Origin: Campylobacterales bacterium
GTDB taxonomy: Bacteria; Campylobacterota; Campylobacteria; Campylobacterales; Sulfurospirillaceae
Direction of reading: 5' to 3'
Length of the DNA: 64,000 bases
Assembly: GCA_016930915.1 (NCBI GenBank)
Contig: JAFGFU010000013.1
Span: 248,001-312,000, forward strand
Shown here: positions 35,455 to 45,808 of the stretch, one piece after another
Numbering within the stretch: the first letter of the stretch is position 1
Layout of the letters: each line of letters opens with the position of its first letter
The notes under the pieces: generated by a model
The model's database searches: none
Told to the model about the DNA's origin: nothing
What the model saw: only the letters and a program-made list of their open reading frames with translations
Translations under genes and position numbers: made by a program

Positions 35455-36722
35455 TTAGCAAAAAGTTTTGTTCCTACATACTCGCCATAGACGACTTCAT
35501 TTTCAATATCCAATAAACGATTATATTTTGCAGTTCGCTCACCACGTGCGGTTGCGCCTGTTTTAATCTCACCTGCATTGAGTGCCACAGCAAAATCAGC
35601 AATAAACGCATCTTCACTCTCGCCACTTCTATGGCTCATCACGCATTTATAATTGTTACGTTGGGCAAGACGTACCGTTTGCATGGTTTCCGTAACGGTT
35701 CCAATTTGGTTTGGTTTAATCAAAATGGCATTTCCAATACCTTTTTCAATTCCCTCAGCCAAAATTTTCTTATTGGTCACAAACAAATCATCGCCCACCA
35801 ATTGTATTTTTGAACCTAATTTTTCGGTTAAAAGTTTCCAACCTTCCCAATCGTCCTCACTCAAACCATCTTCAATAGAAACAATTGGGTATTTTGCGCA
35901 GAGATTTTCATAATATGCCACAAGTTCAGCACTGCTTAAAACACGATTTTCAGACGCTAATTTATATCCACCCTCACATACAAGCTCACTACTTGCCACA
36001 TCTAAAGCGATAGCTATATCCACGCCTGCTTTGTAGCCTGCTTTTTCAATCGCTTCCATAATGACTTTAATCGGCTCTTCATTGTCTTTAAGATTAGGAG
36101 CGAAACCACCCTCATCTCCAAGAGCAGTACTCTCTCCCATAGAAGCAATAATTTTTTTCAGCTGATGATAGACTTCAACACATGATCTCAGTGCGTCTGA
36201 AAAATTCTCAAACTGAAGTGGCATAATCATATACTCTTGAAAATCAACACTGTTATTCGCATGGCTTCCACCGTTAATGATGTTAAACATCGGTGTTGGA
36301 AGTGTCATGGCATTGGCACCACCTAAATAGCGATACAAAGGTACATCTAAACTCTGAGCTGCCACACGAGCGACTGCCATAGAGACACCTAAGACGGCAT
36401 TGGCACCCAAACGGCCATAATTTTCTGTGCCATCAAGGTTTTTCATCGTTTCATCAATCACTGCTTGGTTAAACGGGCTTAAGCCAATGAGCTCATCCGA
36501 AATTTCTGTGTTCACATTTTCGCATGCTTTTAACACACCTTTACCCATATAGCGACTGTCTGCATCTCTAAGTTCCAACGCTTCTCGCTTACCCGTACTT
36601 GCACCACTAGGTACAATCGCACTGGCAACGGTACCATCACTCAATGTTACACGAGCACGAACTGTTGGGTTACCCCGACTATCCAGTACCTCATCTGCGT
36701 TTATATCTTCAATATAGATCAT
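35451..36722 (-). CDS. eno: Enolase
   Basis: Interconverts 2-phosphoglycerate and phosphoenolpyruvate. 423 residues with the expected landmarks: [11 protein letters not shown] and [15 protein letters not shown] near the N-terminus, [11 protein letters not shown] (catalytic Glu), the metal-binding Asp/Glu in [14 protein letters not shown] and [18 protein letters not shown] (catalytic Lys) and [17 protein letters not shown]. It overlaps recA by four bases at its start and the small coiled-coil gene at its end, forming a recA-eno operon. Confidence 0.97.
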   Translation of the reverse strand: MIYIEDINADEVLDSRGNPTVRARVTLSDGTVASAIVPSGASTGKREALELRDADSRYMGKGVLKACENVNTEISDELIGLSPFNQAVIDETMKNLDGTENYGRLGANAVLGVSMAVARVAAQSLDVPLYRYLGGANAMTLPTPMFNIINGGSHANNSVDFQEYMIMPLQFENFSDALRSCVEVYHQLKKIIASMGESTALGDEGGFAPNLKDNEEPIKVIMEAIEKAGYKAGVDIAIALDVASSELVCEGGYKLASENRVLSSAELVAYYENLCAKYPIVSIEDGLSEDDWEGWKLLTEKLGSKIQLVGDDLFVTNKKILAEGIEKGIGNAILIKPNQIGTVTETMQTVRLAQRNNYKCVMSHRSGESEDAFIADFAVALNAGEIKTGATARGERTAKYNRLLDIENEVVYGEYVGTKLFAK

Positions 36723-37762
36723 TCATCGTCCTTTATATCATCAACGCCACATGCCATCACCATGGCATTGCCACTGATGGCTTGTTTGATTTTTTCTTCA
36801 ATTTCTAAAGCAAGCGCTTTATTTTCTTTCAAAAAGGCTTTGACATTTTCACGCCCTTGCCCCAATTTGGTTTCATTGTAACTAAACCACGCACCACTTT
36901 TATCGATAATATCGAGTTTTACGCCATAATCAACAATTTCGCCCTCTTTAGAAATACCCTCGCCAAACATAATATCAAACTCTGCTTGACGAAATGGAGG
37001 AGCCACTTTGTTTTTAATGACTTTGGCTTTCACTCTGTTACCGATTTGCTCTTCACCTTGCTTTAACGTCGCAATTTTACGCACATCAATACGCACAGAA
37101 GCATAAAATTTGAGTGCATTTCCTCCTGTGGTTGTCTCAGGTGAGCCATATCCCATCGTTCCAATTTTCATACGAATTTGGTTAATAAAAATAACCGTAG
37201 TGTTCATTTTATGCACAACAGCAGTGAGCTTACGAAGGGCTTGACTCATAAGTCGTGCTTGAAGTCCTACGTGAGTATCGCCCATATCGCCTTCAATTTC
37301 ACTCTTCGGTGTCAGTGCGGCTACAGAGTCAATAACAATCACATCCACCGCGCCACTGCGTGCAAGCGTTTCAACAATATCTAAAGCCTGCTCACCAAAA
37401 TCAGGTTGCGAAACCAATAGGTTTTCAATATCAACCCCTAAATTTCCCGCATATTTAACGTCTAAGGCGTGTTCAGCGTCCACAAACGCACAGATACTTC
37501 CTTTGGCTTGAGCTTCAGCAATAATCTGAAGCGATAAGGTCGTTTTACCCGAACTCTCAGGTCCATACACTTCAATAATACGCCCTTGTGGAATGCCACC
37601 AATCCCAAGAGCCAAATCTAAACCAATAGAACCTGTACTAATCGCAGCAATGGGTTCAACCACTTTATCGCCAAGCCTGATAAGCGCACCCTTACCAAAT
37701 GCTTTATCAATCTGTTTTATCGCAAGTTCGAGTGCTTTTTTCTTATTTTCATCGATTTGCAT
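36719..37762 (-). CDS. recA: Recombinase RecA
   Basis: ATP-dependent strand-exchange protein for homologous recombination and SOS induction. About 347 residues: Walker [14 protein letters not shown] near residue 63, Walker [11 protein letters not shown], and the conserved [24 protein letters not shown]2-region lead-in, quoted only in part by position here (about 175-195). The ATG at 37762 is chosen over 37774 because GAGGGG precedes it. Divergent from mqnD. Confidence 0.97.
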   Translation of the reverse strand: MQIDENKKKALELAIKQIDKAFGKGALIRLGDKVVEPIAAISTGSIGLDLALGIGGIPQGRIIEVYGPESSGKTTLSLQIIAEAQAKGSICAFVDAEHALDVKYAGNLGVDIENLLVSQPDFGEQALDIVETLARSGAVDVIVIDSVAALTPKSEIEGDMGDTHVGLQARLMSQALRKLTAVVHKMNTTVIFINQIRMKIGTMGYGSPETTTGGNALKFYASVRIDVRKIATLKQGEEQIGNRVKAKVIKNKVAPPFRQAEFDIMFGEGISKEGEIVDYGVKLDIIDKSGAWFSYNETKLGQGRENVKAFLKENKALALEIEEKIKQAISGNAMVMACGVDDIKDDE

Positions 37763-37879
37763 GTGACCCCTCATTTCATAATGTTATTATTTTATCATCT
37801 CGAGCTTGAAAAAGCCCTTTGAAGCGATTGTAGTCAAAAATCAAAAAAGAGGCTCAAAATATTTCAATCTGCAATATGT

Positions 37880-37885
37880 TACAAT
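37880..37885 (+). promoter_or_regulatory. Probable -10 element of mqnD
   Basis: TACAAT after TATGT lies 29 bases before the mqnD GTG. Transcription would begin almost exactly at the TTACATGTAA copy (37896), whose AAGGA extension is the ribosome site. Confidence 0.5.
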
Positions 37886-37913
37886 GCCAAAAGATTTACA
37901 TGTAAGGATTTTT

Positions 37914-38780
37914 GTGAGAACAATTAGCGTAGCGCATTCACCTGATGCTGATGATATTTTTATGTATTATGCCATCAAATTTGGCTGGCTCAACACAGAG
38001 GGAATGGCGCTTGAAAACAGTGCTTTAGATATAGAAACACTCAACGTTGAAGCCTTAAAAACCACCTATGATATCAGTGCGATTAGCTTTGCGTTGTATC
38101 CTAAAATTCGAAATGATTATGCGCTTTTACGCACAGCGGTCAGCTTTGGTGAAGGGTATGGTCCCAAACTGGTCAAGAAAAAAGAGACCAAACTCAAACG
38201 CAATTTTAAAGTAGCCCTCAGTGGAACGCACACGACCAACGCTCTTTTATTTAAAATCGCCTATCCTGAAGCACGCATTGTTTATAAAAACTTTTTAGAG
38301 ATTGAAAATGCTGTGCTTAGTGGCGAAGTGGATGCAGGAGTATTAATTCATGAAAGTATCCTCAATTTTAGTGAGGGGCTGGTTGTGGAACGTGAGATTT
38401 GGGATATTTGGAAAAGTTTAACGCAAGGTAAAGAGCTTCCGCTACCTCTAGGCGGTATGGCACTGCGCCGTTCTATGCCATTATTGCAAGCCATTGCCTG
38501 TGAAAAAATACTGATTAAAGCAGTTGATGTTGCCCACACCCATCAACACCTTCTCTCTAAAATGCTCATTGAGAGAAACCTTGTTAGAGTTGATGATACT
38601 ACCCTTAAAACCTATTTGGGGCTGTATGCCAACGCTCACTCCATCGAAATGAGTGACCTACAATATGAAGCCATTAATACCCTGTTTGAACTCGGCTATC
38701 AGCATGGTTTTTACGACCAAAGTATCAAAGCACAAGATTATCTTATTCCTCATGAGTATGAAACCCTTAGGATGAGCTAA
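37914..38780 (+). CDS. mqnD: 1,4-dihydroxy-6-naphthoate synthase, futalosine pathway
   Basis: Member of the MqnA/MqnD family acting in the futalosine route to menaquinone. The GTG at 37914 (AAGGA, five bases) gives VRTISVAHSPDADDIFMYY, the family N-terminus, and about 288 residues; the longer frame to 37806 has no support. Periplasmic-binding-protein-like fold: VDAGVLIHESILNFSEGL and LPLPLGGMALRR are conserved. Its place before fliQ and murB matches C. jejuni Cj1674. The mqnA/mqnD distinction is from overall resemblance. Confidence 0.82.
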   Translation: MRTISVAHSPDADDIFMYYAIKFGWLNTEGMALENSALDIETLNVEALKTTYDISAISFALYPKIRNDYALLRTAVSFGEGYGPKLVKKKETKLKRNFKVALSGTHTTNALLFKIAYPEARIVYKNFLEIENAVLSGEVDAGVLIHESILNFSEGLVVEREIWDIWKSLTQGKELPLPLGGMALRRSMPLLQAIACEKILIKAVDVAHTHQHLLSKMLIERNLVRVDDTTLKTYLGLYANAHSIEMSDLQYEAINTLFELGYQHGFYDQSIKAQDYLIPHEYETLRMS

Positions 38781-39046
38781 TGGAAGCAAAACTGATTGGA
38801 TTAGGTGTTGAAACCTTTAAAATAGCACTTTACCTCTCTTTGCCCATGCTTTTAGCGGGAATGATTGCAGGGCTTGCCATTAGTATTTTTCAAGCCGTTA
38901 CCCAAATCAATGAATCCACACTCAGTTTTGTTCCTAAAATTTTAATTACTATTGTGGTTGCCATATTTACTATGCCATGGATGATGAACATGATGATAGA
39001 GTTTACCACGCGTCTTTTTGACATGATTCCAAGTTTTGTATTTTAA
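38780..39046 (+). CDS. fliQ: Flagellar export protein FliQ
   Basis: 88-residue component of the flagellar type III export gate. Two hydrophobic hairpin helices (IALYLSLPMLLAGMIAGLAI and ILITIVVAIFTMPWMMNMMI) and FQAVTQINESTLSFVPK between them are diagnostic. Its ATG overlaps the mqnD stop (TAATG) and murB starts at once after it. Confidence 0.93.
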   Translation: MEAKLIGLGVETFKIALYLSLPMLLAGMIAGLAISIFQAVTQINESTLSFVPKILITIVVAIFTMPWMMNMMIEFTTRLFDMIPSFVF

Positions 39047-39820
39047 ATGACAAAAACGATTCATTTTTCAAGCTACTCTAGCCTTAAAATTGGCCCAAGC
39101 GTTGATGTTTTACTCCTTGAGACACCCCAGTCACTTCCAGAAAAACACATCATCATCGGTGGCGCAAATAACCTTCTTGTAAGTCCAACACCTCCGCCAC
39201 TTGCTACATTGGATAAAGCTTTTGACTTTATCTATCAAGAGGGCGATGTTTTACATGTAGGGGGAGCCACACCGAGTGGGAAAATGCTCTCCTTTGCTAA
39301 AAAACACAACCTTGCAGGCTTTGAGCTGATGCAAAAACTCCCAGGAACCCTAGGCGGTATGGTTGCTATGAATGCGGGACTCAAAGAGTGGGAAGTGTTC
39401 AATAACCTCCGTGCGATTCGCACTGAAAACGGATGGATAGAAAAATCTAAGATAAACCATGGCTACCGTTTTGCAAACATTGATGGCATCGTGTATGAAG
39501 CCACCTTTACATGTAAAGAGGGATTTGATGAAAGTCTGCTCGCAATGTTTAAGCAAATGCGTGACAATCAACCTAAAGAGGCTAGTGCAGGCAGCTGTTT
39601 TAAAAATCCAAAAGGGCACTATGCTGGGAAACTGATTGAAGAAGCGGGATTTAAAGGCAAACGAATTGGCGCTATGATGTTTAGTCCCGTACATGCCAAC
39701 TTTTTGGTGAACACAGGAGGCGGAACGTTTGAAGATGCACTGAAGCTCATCACGGAGGTGAAAGCAGAGGTTTTCAAGCGTTTGGGGGTGGAACTTGAAG
39801 AGGAAATTATTATCCTCTAA
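39047..39820 (+). CDS. murB: UDP-N-acetylenolpyruvoylglucosamine reductase
   Basis: FAD/NADPH enzyme completing UDP-MurNAc for peptidoglycan. The 257-residue form is the short Campylobacterota type. IIGGANNLLV binds FAD, LPGTLGGMVAMNAG and ASAGSCFKNPKGHYAGKLIE carry substrate and catalytic residues (Ser proton donor region). HANFLVNTGGGT near the end is typical. A TTACATGTAA copy (39507) encodes Phe-Thr-Cys-Lys. Confidence 0.94.
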   Translation: MTKTIHFSSYSSLKIGPSVDVLLLETPQSLPEKHIIIGGANNLLVSPTPPPLATLDKAFDFIYQEGDVLHVGGATPSGKMLSFAKKHNLAGFELMQKLPGTLGGMVAMNAGLKEWEVFNNLRAIRTENGWIEKSKINHGYRFANIDGIVYEATFTCKEGFDESLLAMFKQMRDNQPKEASAGSCFKNPKGHYAGKLIEEAGFKGKRIGAMMFSPVHANFLVNTGGGTFEDALKLITEVKAEVFKRLGVELEEEIIIL

Positions 39821-39823
39821 TCC

Positions 39824-40828
39824 TTACATGTAAAACATATCTTTGGAGGAACTACGCACTTTTAAATCCTCTAAACGTACAAAAGCACCTTTCTTATACG
39901 CTTCCACACCACATCGACCAATCATCGCCGCATTATCGGAGCAAAACTCCATCTTAGCGGTGTGTAATAGCGCTTTTTTAGAAGCGCAAAAGCTTTCAAG
40001 CGCATCTCTTAAATAAAGATTTGCACTCGCCCCACCTACCACACCAAAGTGCTCCATTTTTCGCTCTTTGTAGGCTTTTTTTATTTTTTGCATCAAATGC
40101 GCTACGGCGACACGTTGAAACGAAGCACAAATATCGCACAGGGTTTGCTCATCCATATTTTCTTGCGCCTCAATGCAAAGCCTCACTTGATTTTTAAGCC
40201 CTGAATAACTAAACGCCAATAAAGAGGATGACGTGCCTTGCAGAGGAATGGTAAAATTAAAGCGTTTAGCATCACCTCTTTTGGCATAACTCTCAATAAC
40301 CGCACCCGCAGGATAAGCAAGTCCTAGCATTTTTCCTACTTTATCAAAACTCTCACCAAAGCTATCATCCATGGTGCTTGCTAACAATTCAATGTGCTCT
40401 AAACTCTTTACATGTAAAAGCAGAGTATGCCCGCCAGAAACAAGCAAAACATCCATAGGAAAACGTGTTTCATCTTCAATGAACAAAGAGCAAATATGCC
40501 CTTTGAGATGATTAATCCCAAGCAAAGGAAGCCCCAGCGCTACGCTAAGTGCTTTTGCCATGCTCACTCCTTCCACTAAACTGACCGAAAGTCCTGGCTC
40601 ATTGGTCACGGCAATCGCTTTAAGCTCTGTAAAATAGGGGTGTGTCTCTTCTAAAATTTTAGGCAACGTGACCGCATGAAGCCGTGCGGCAAGTTCTGGT
40701 ACAACCCCACCGTACTTAGCATGTTCCGCGTCTTGTGAAATTTTTTTATGAAAAAGTAGTTTTTTATCCTCTATCCGTGTGATGGCAATAGAGCTATCAT
40801 CACAGCTACTTTCAATACTTAAAATCAT
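39824..40828 (-). CDS. tsaD: tRNA threonylcarbamoyltransferase TsaD
   Basis: Catalyses t6A37 formation on ANN-decoding tRNAs. About 334 residues: IESSCDDSSIAI at the start, the metal-binding HLKGH in GINHLKGHICSLF, VSGGHTLLLHVK, and GGASANLYLRDAL. The start at 40828 overlaps the M15 gene stop (ATGA). The stop codon itself is the last part of a TTACATGTAA copy (39824-39833), read here as Tyr-Met-stop; a second copy is at 40408. Confidence 0.94.
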   Translation of the reverse strand: MILSIESSCDDSSIAITRIEDKKLLFHKKISQDAEHAKYGGVVPELAARLHAVTLPKILEETHPYFTELKAIAVTNEPGLSVSLVEGVSMAKALSVALGLPLLGINHLKGHICSLFIEDETRFPMDVLLVSGGHTLLLHVKSLEHIELLASTMDDSFGESFDKVGKMLGLAYPAGAVIESYAKRGDAKRFNFTIPLQGTSSSLLAFSYSGLKNQVRLCIEAQENMDEQTLCDICASFQRVAVAHLMQKIKKAYKERKMEHFGVVGGASANLYLRDALESFCASKKALLHTAKMEFCSDNAAMIGRCGVEAYKKGAFVRLEDLKVRSSSKDMFYM

Positions 40829-41580
40829 GAGACAATCTTTATATGCCACGGCTCAAAACGCACACCATCACCATTGCCGATGGTATAACGCATGGAGACA
40901 TAGGAAAGTTTTTGCAACTGCCAGAATTCCTGCGTACGTGCAAAATTTGCCGTAAAATTTTGGTGACCCCATCCTTTTTTACCGACATCAAAATCACCTA
41001 TGGAATGGTAAGAATATGCAGGAGGAACGAGGGAACGTGAAGCTACCGTAATATTACCCTTCTCACTCTCAATTTTTTCAAGATGCAAACAGAGTTGTTT
41101 CACCATACTTCGAACACCTGAGGTTAAAATAAGAGACTCCCCCACATCTTTCATAAGACGCTCTAAAAGGGGCGCATAATCGCCAAAAACATAATGCCCT
41201 GTGCCGCTAATTTTAATCACATCTTTTTTGTTAATCGTGTCGCTGATACGTTCAATTGTTTTTTTACCATTAAAGCCATAAATACGTGGGTCTGTATAAG
41301 AAACCTCTTCGATATAGGCAAGTTCTGCTATGGTAAATGGCTCAACCTTTGAATACCCTTTTGCAATTTTAAGGGTTTCATCCAAAGAGATGAGATTGAA
41401 ATTGGCATGTCCCACAATGCTCTCAACCAAATTGAGTTTTTTAAGCACAGAAGCAAATAGAAGTTTATGTTCCTCTTTGACCCAAATATCACCTGATGTG
41501 AGTGTATCAGCCTGTGCCATACTGCTCAAAAGCCCGACACCCAAAACACCCAAAACACCTAAAAAATCCCTTCGTTGCAT
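40825..41580 (-). CDS. Tat-exported M15 (VanY-like) peptidase
   Basis: The 251-residue protein starts MQRRDFLGVLGVLGVG, a twin-arginine signal (RRDFLG) followed by a hydrophobic stretch and an AQA cleavage site. The catalytic core fits LAS/M15 D,D-carboxypeptidases: SYHSIGDFDVG gives the His and Asp zinc ligands, FEPWHIKI the third His. It should cut peptidoglycan stem peptides in the periplasm. Tat export is uncommon for this family, perhaps because zinc is loaded before export. Confidence 0.82.
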   Translation of the reverse strand: MQRRDFLGVLGVLGVGLLSSMAQADTLTSGDIWVKEEHKLLFASVLKKLNLVESIVGHANFNLISLDETLKIAKGYSKVEPFTIAELAYIEEVSYTDPRIYGFNGKKTIERISDTINKKDVIKISGTGHYVFGDYAPLLERLMKDVGESLILTSGVRSMVKQLCLHLEKIESEKGNITVASRSLVPPAYSYHSIGDFDVGKKGWGHQNFTANFARTQEFWQLQKLSYVSMRYTIGNGDGVRFEPWHIKIVS

Positions 41581-41611
41581 AAAAACCCTATGTAATGATT
41601 TCTTTACATGA

Positions 41612-44497
41612 TTATAGCATGTGAGATTGATTTCTCAACATCTCTTCAACGCTATTAGCATCCACAGGTTTACTAAACACATACCCTTGTATCAGTTCAC
41701 AACCGCTACTGTAAATAAACTCTTTTTGTGCTTTGCTCTCAACACCCTCGGCTAAAACAACCAATCCCAAACCTCGACCTAACTCAATAATCGTTCGAGC
41801 AATTGCTCGATCTTCACTACTGTTTTCTAAATTTTGCACAAAACTTTGGTCAATTTTTAACTTCGTAATAGGCAACTGTTTAAGATACGCCAACGAGGAG
41901 TGTCCTGTACCAAAATCATCAATAGAAATATCAAGACCTAGCTCACGAAAGCGCTTTAAAAGGGCTATAGATTTGGCGGTGTCTTTCATGATAAACCGCT
42001 CCACAATTTCCAACTCAATCCACTCAGCCTTACAACCACTCTCTTTAAGACTTTGAAGCATAAATGAAATCAAATGGTTAGATTCTAACTGTTTGCCCGC
42101 AATATTAATTGCCACTTTCCCAGGGTGAAGCCCTTTATCGTGCCACATTTTAAACTGTTGCATCACTTCACGAATCACCCAATTGCCAATCTCAATAATC
42201 AATTCACTCTCTTCTGCAATATGAATAAAATACCCAGGTGCCACCAAACCTTTTGTAGGATGATTCCAACGAAGTAAAGCTTCAAATCCTATAATTTTTC
42301 CCGATTTTAAGTTTACTTGAGGTTGATAATAAACCACAAACTCCTTATTTTTTAACGCTTTGTGTAAACTCTTTTCGATTTCCAGATGCTCATTCGTCTC
42401 TTGATTCATCGCTTGATCAAAAAAGATGTAGCGATTGCGCTCTTGAGCTTTGGCTTTATACATTGCAATATCTGCATTTTTAAGGAGTTTACTGGCCAAT
42501 TCACCATCATTAGGATAAACACTCACCCCAATACTCATTGTAATTTTAAAACTCTCATTGCCTAACACAAATGGTTCTTGAAAGGATGCTACTAATTTTT
42601 TAATGGCAGTGAAAATATCATTGACATCTTTACAGCCATCTAAAAGCACAATAAACTCATCACCACTTAAACGTGCCACCGTATCGGTTTCTCGAATACT
42701 ATTTTGCATCCGTTTAGCAATAACTTTTAAAAGAATATCACCCGCATCATGACCTAAGGAGTCATTGATATTTTTAAACTTATCAATATCAACAAACATA
42801 ACCCCTAAAACTCTGCCATCACGACTTGCTTTTTTCATCGCTTGGGTAAGCCTGTCTTGAAGTAAATTACGGTTAGGAAGTCCTGTTAAAATGTCATGTT
42901 CAACCTGATGCATCAAGAGTTTTTTCTGTTTTTTATTCTCTTCTTCCAAAGCTTTTCGTGCGGTAATATCTCGCACAGAGCAGTGCTGAATTTTGCCCTT
43001 ATTCATAATAATCGTCGTCATCACCACACTAATCCACAAAAGGCTTCCATCACAGGCTTTCGCATACCATTCAAACTTATGCACACCTTCTTTGGAGGCA
43101 ATAGAATTCATCCATTGTGATTTTTCAAAAGAACTCTTCCCATCAGGCTGCAACTCTGGTGACAAATCTGCTAATGTGACATTAATCAGTCGCTTTTTAT
43201 GCTCCGTTTTAAACATCTTCATGATAGCTTCATTACAATCAATAAATAAACCTTCTTTAAGAAGCCAAATCCCATCTGCTGATTTTTGATACAACGTTTC
43301 AAAGACCATTTTCTGCTCTTTAATTTGCTTATTATTCAAAAGTAAGTGGTTTTCATAGCGGGCTAAAATCGAACGCAATTTAATAGAAATAATAAACATC
43401 ATCGCCATAATTAAACACATAATAACCAAAGAAATCAACACCAAATTGGCAATGGTCGTTTGCATTTTTGCTTTAAGCATCTTCTCTTGCTCTAAAAAAG
43501 CGTTATTCTCTTCCAACAAATAAGTTCCTGTCCCTACCACCCATTCAAATTGAGGAATAGGACGAATAAAAGAGATTTTATGCCTATCTTTGTCAATCGG
43601 ATGATACGAAGCGGTGTAGTTCATAAAAAAGCCCTCAACATTGAGCTTGCCACCCACCACAATATCACGAATAATAAACTGATTGTTGCTCACCACATCC
43701 AATCTATTTTTACCGACCAAAGAATGATCACCATGTGAAATAGTATTGCCTGCATAATCATAGGCAAAGATATAACCATATTCCCCATACTTGGTATTTA
43801 AAAGTACCTTTTGCGTCTCTTTTTTGATTTTATCTAAAATAGTATCTTCATAACGTCCACTTAAAATAAAAAGATTGAGAGGATCAAAACGTTTCCCATG
43901 CCCTATTTTCTTACGATACGTCGTATCGTTTGGATTTTTCCAATACCACGCAGAAGTAAAAGAGCTCTCTTTTTGTAAATGAGCAATCACATCTTTGAAA
44001 ATAAATTTGCCATTGAAATCTTGTAGATTAATAAGATTCTTTCCCTCAAGTGCCTCATTCTCACCATGCATTACACAAACACCATTCAAATCAAACATGG
44101 CATAATAACCGCTCAAATCATTAAAAAAACGAATACCTTTGAGTTTAGATTTAATTTTTTCAATAATTTTTTCACGAGGCAATGTTGCATTTTCATTGTA
44201 AATATCGAGCATGATTTTATACGCCAAATTAACCATACTTTCAATCTCTTCTTCTGCTTCTTCTCGCAAAAGTTGTTCATTGACATTAATATAATCAATA
44301 AGTTTATCAATCCGCTCTTGCGCTTGAATCTTAGAGCGCTTGACATAAGAGATTCTGGCTTGCTCTAAAGATTTTTTATAATCATCTTGCTCAATAGAAA
44401 TAACCATGGTTAAAATAATGGCGAAAGTGAGTAAAACGGCCAATACTGGCAAAAAAACAATCCATTTAACAATACTTTGTTTTTTTGCACTTAACAA
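41612..44497 (-). CDS. Cache-PAS-GGDEF-EAL cyclic-di-GMP signalling protein
   Basis: 961-residue membrane sensor. One transmembrane helix near 10-32, two tandem single-Cache-like ligand domains outside (about 60-340; GYYAMFDLNGVCVMHGE and GYIFAYDYAGNTISHGD), a second helix near 350-375, a PAS domain (GIWLLKEGLFIDCNEA), GGDEF and EAL. The GGDEF signature is SGDEF in ARLSGDEFIVLL, still compatible with synthase activity. The EAL part keeps EALLRW, DDFGTGHSSLAYL and KLKIDQSF, so phosphodiesterase activity is plausible. It stands alone, transcribed from its own promoter. Confidence 0.9.
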   Translation of the reverse strand: MLSAKKQSIVKWIVFLPVLAVLLTFAIILTMVISIEQDDYKKSLEQARISYVKRSKIQAQERIDKLIDYINVNEQLLREEAEEEIESMVNLAYKIMLDIYNENATLPREKIIEKIKSKLKGIRFFNDLSGYYAMFDLNGVCVMHGENEALEGKNLINLQDFNGKFIFKDVIAHLQKESSFTSAWYWKNPNDTTYRKKIGHGKRFDPLNLFILSGRYEDTILDKIKKETQKVLLNTKYGEYGYIFAYDYAGNTISHGDHSLVGKNRLDVVSNNQFIIRDIVVGGKLNVEGFFMNYTASYHPIDKDRHKISFIRPIPQFEWVVGTGTYLLEENNAFLEQEKMLKAKMQTTIANLVLISLVIMCLIMAMMFIISIKLRSILARYENHLLLNNKQIKEQKMVFETLYQKSADGIWLLKEGLFIDCNEAIMKMFKTEHKKRLINVTLADLSPELQPDGKSSFEKSQWMNSIASKEGVHKFEWYAKACDGSLLWISVVMTTIIMNKGKIQHCSVRDITARKALEEENKKQKKLLMHQVEHDILTGLPNRNLLQDRLTQAMKKASRDGRVLGVMFVDIDKFKNINDSLGHDAGDILLKVIAKRMQNSIRETDTVARLSGDEFIVLLDGCKDVNDIFTAIKKLVASFQEPFVLGNESFKITMSIGVSVYPNDGELASKLLKNADIAMYKAKAQERNRYIFFDQAMNQETNEHLEIEKSLHKALKNKEFVVYYQPQVNLKSGKIIGFEALLRWNHPTKGLVAPGYFIHIAEESELIIEIGNWVIREVMQQFKMWHDKGLHPGKVAINIAGKQLESNHLISFMLQSLKESGCKAEWIELEIVERFIMKDTAKSIALLKRFRELGLDISIDDFGTGHSSLAYLKQLPITKLKIDQSFVQNLENSSEDRAIARTIIELGRGLGLVVLAEGVESKAQKEFIYSSGCELIQGYVFSKPVDANSVEEMLRNQSHML

Positions 44498-44514
44498 TGT
44501 CCGCTCCAGAAAAG

Positions 44515-45108
44515 TTAATGTAGAGTTATTACTTTATCAAAATTTTCTAAAATTTGTGCAACCCTTTCCTGCCACATCTTGGCAAAAAGTTTCTTTTCTT
44601 CGCATGTGAGTAACCCTGTAAAGAGTTTTGGCATATATACTTGCATAGAAGGATTGATGGCAATACAAGATGGATCATACGCCACATGCACTTCTTTGCC
44701 ATTATCACGTCGTTTCATCTTTACATGTAAAGATGTTTTCTCATTAAAATGCATCAGATCCGTGCGTGAAAAATGACCCTGTAAACCCTTAAATCCAGAG
44801 CAATCGGTTGCTCCTGTAATCAGTGAAAAAACATTGGCAACCACGCCTGTTGTTCCCTCTTCTCGTGCCTCTTTAAAGAAAACTTCAATCTCTCCTCGGA
44901 TGGGCAAACGATCTGGATACAAAGCTTTCAGCCCTTCTCTTACCATCAAATAAGCCCCTGCTATCGTAGGACAACTGTGCCCAGCACTTTTTACCACATC
45001 TAAATAACTAAAGCAAATTTTTCCCTCTTCAAATGCACCTAACACCTCTGAAAGTGGATCATAAAGCGTTACAGATTCTGTGTTATCAAAAAAAGTTGGA
45101 TAATTCAT
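44515..45108 (-). CDS. FmdE-like protein
   Basis: About 197 residues; the start at 45108 has AAGGA seven bases upstream. The segment VKSAGHSCPTIAGAYLMVRE resembles the FmdE domain, in which a His/Cys pair binds metal, and EGTTGVVANVFSLITGA follows. In related bacteria such proteins are linked with molybdenum/tungsten enzymes, but function is unproven. A motif copy (44721) encodes Ser-Leu-His-Val-Lys. Divergent from the methyltransferase gene at 45197. Confidence 0.6.
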   Translation of the reverse strand: MNYPTFFDNTESVTLYDPLSEVLGAFEEGKICFSYLDVVKSAGHSCPTIAGAYLMVREGLKALYPDRLPIRGEIEVFFKEAREEGTTGVVANVFSLITGATDCSGFKGLQGHFSRTDLMHFNEKTSLHVKMKRRDNGKEVHVAYDPSCIAINPSMQVYMPKLFTGLLTCEEKKLFAKMWQERVAQILENFDKVITLH

Positions 45109-45196
45109 CGTTTTTCCTTGCAGTTTTTTCACATTGTAGTACAATAAAAAGATGATTTCCTTGATTTAATTCGTCAATAGATTGCAAAGGGATAAG

Positions 45197-45808
45197 ATGC
45201 AAAAAATGTGGGATCAAAAATTTAAAGAAGCTGATTTTCTCTACGGTGAGGCGCCTAATGCTTTTATTGAAGAAAATTTTGAACGCTTAGAAAAAGCCCA
45301 ACGTATTCTCTGCTTAGGAGAAGGAGAAGGCAGAAATGCTCTTTTTTTAGCCGAACAAGGTATCGCGCACGTTGAAGCCTTAGATGCCTCATTTGTCGCC
45401 CTCTCTAAACTCAGGCATTATGCAAAAGAGCGCTATGTCTTTATTGCGATTCGGCACACACTCCTTAACTACTGGAAGCCCGAAGCTTCTTTGTATGATG
45501 CGATTGTCTGTACCTATTTGCATGTACCCAAAATGGAGCAAAAAGTCCTTTTTGAAAAATCACTGTATGCCCTCAAAGAAAAAGGGGTTTTTATCGGAGA
45601 ATTTTTCAGCAAAAGCCAACTTCAATTTAAAAGTGGAGGGCCTAAAGATGAAACCTTGCTCTATAGTATTGGGGATATGAGCCAAATTTTAAAAACACTT
45701 CCTTGCACCATCCATAAACTCGCTCAAGAAATTATTATGCTCAATGAAGGTGAAAAACATCATGGAGAAGGAAGCGTTATTCGGGTGATATTAGAAAAAA
45801 ACAGTTAA
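45197..45808 (+). CDS. Class I SAM-dependent methyltransferase (TehB-like)
   Basis: About 203 residues: WDQKFKEADFLYGEAPNAF at the start, ILCLGEGEGRNALFLAEQG (motif I) and VEALDAS (motif II). This N-terminus is typical of small TehB/thiopurine-type methyltransferases that detoxify small molecules. The ATG at 45197 follows AAAGGG; a TTG at 45182 is less likely. Its end overlaps the convergent lipoprotein gene by four bases. Confidence 0.78.
   Translation: MQKMWDQKFKEADFLYGEAPNAFIEENFERLEKAQRILCLGEGEGRNALFLAEQGIAHVEALDASFVALSKLRHYAKERYVFIAIRHTLLNYWKPEASLYDAIVCTYLHVPKMEQKVLFEKSLYALKEKGVFIGEFFSKSQLQFKSGGPKDETLLYSIGDMSQILKTLPCTIHKLAQEIIMLNEGEKHHGEGSVIRVILEKNS

Noticed and set aside
37806-37913. 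Longer N-terminus of mqnD
   Set aside because: The extra residues do not resemble the family, and the GTG at 37914 has an AAGGA at the right distance; the promoter -10 also lies downstream of 37806.
45805-45808. Overlapping ends of the methyltransferase and lipoprotein genes as a sequencing error
   Set aside because: Convergent overlaps of a few bases recur in this window (3696-3699, 56206-56214), and both frames are otherwise intact.
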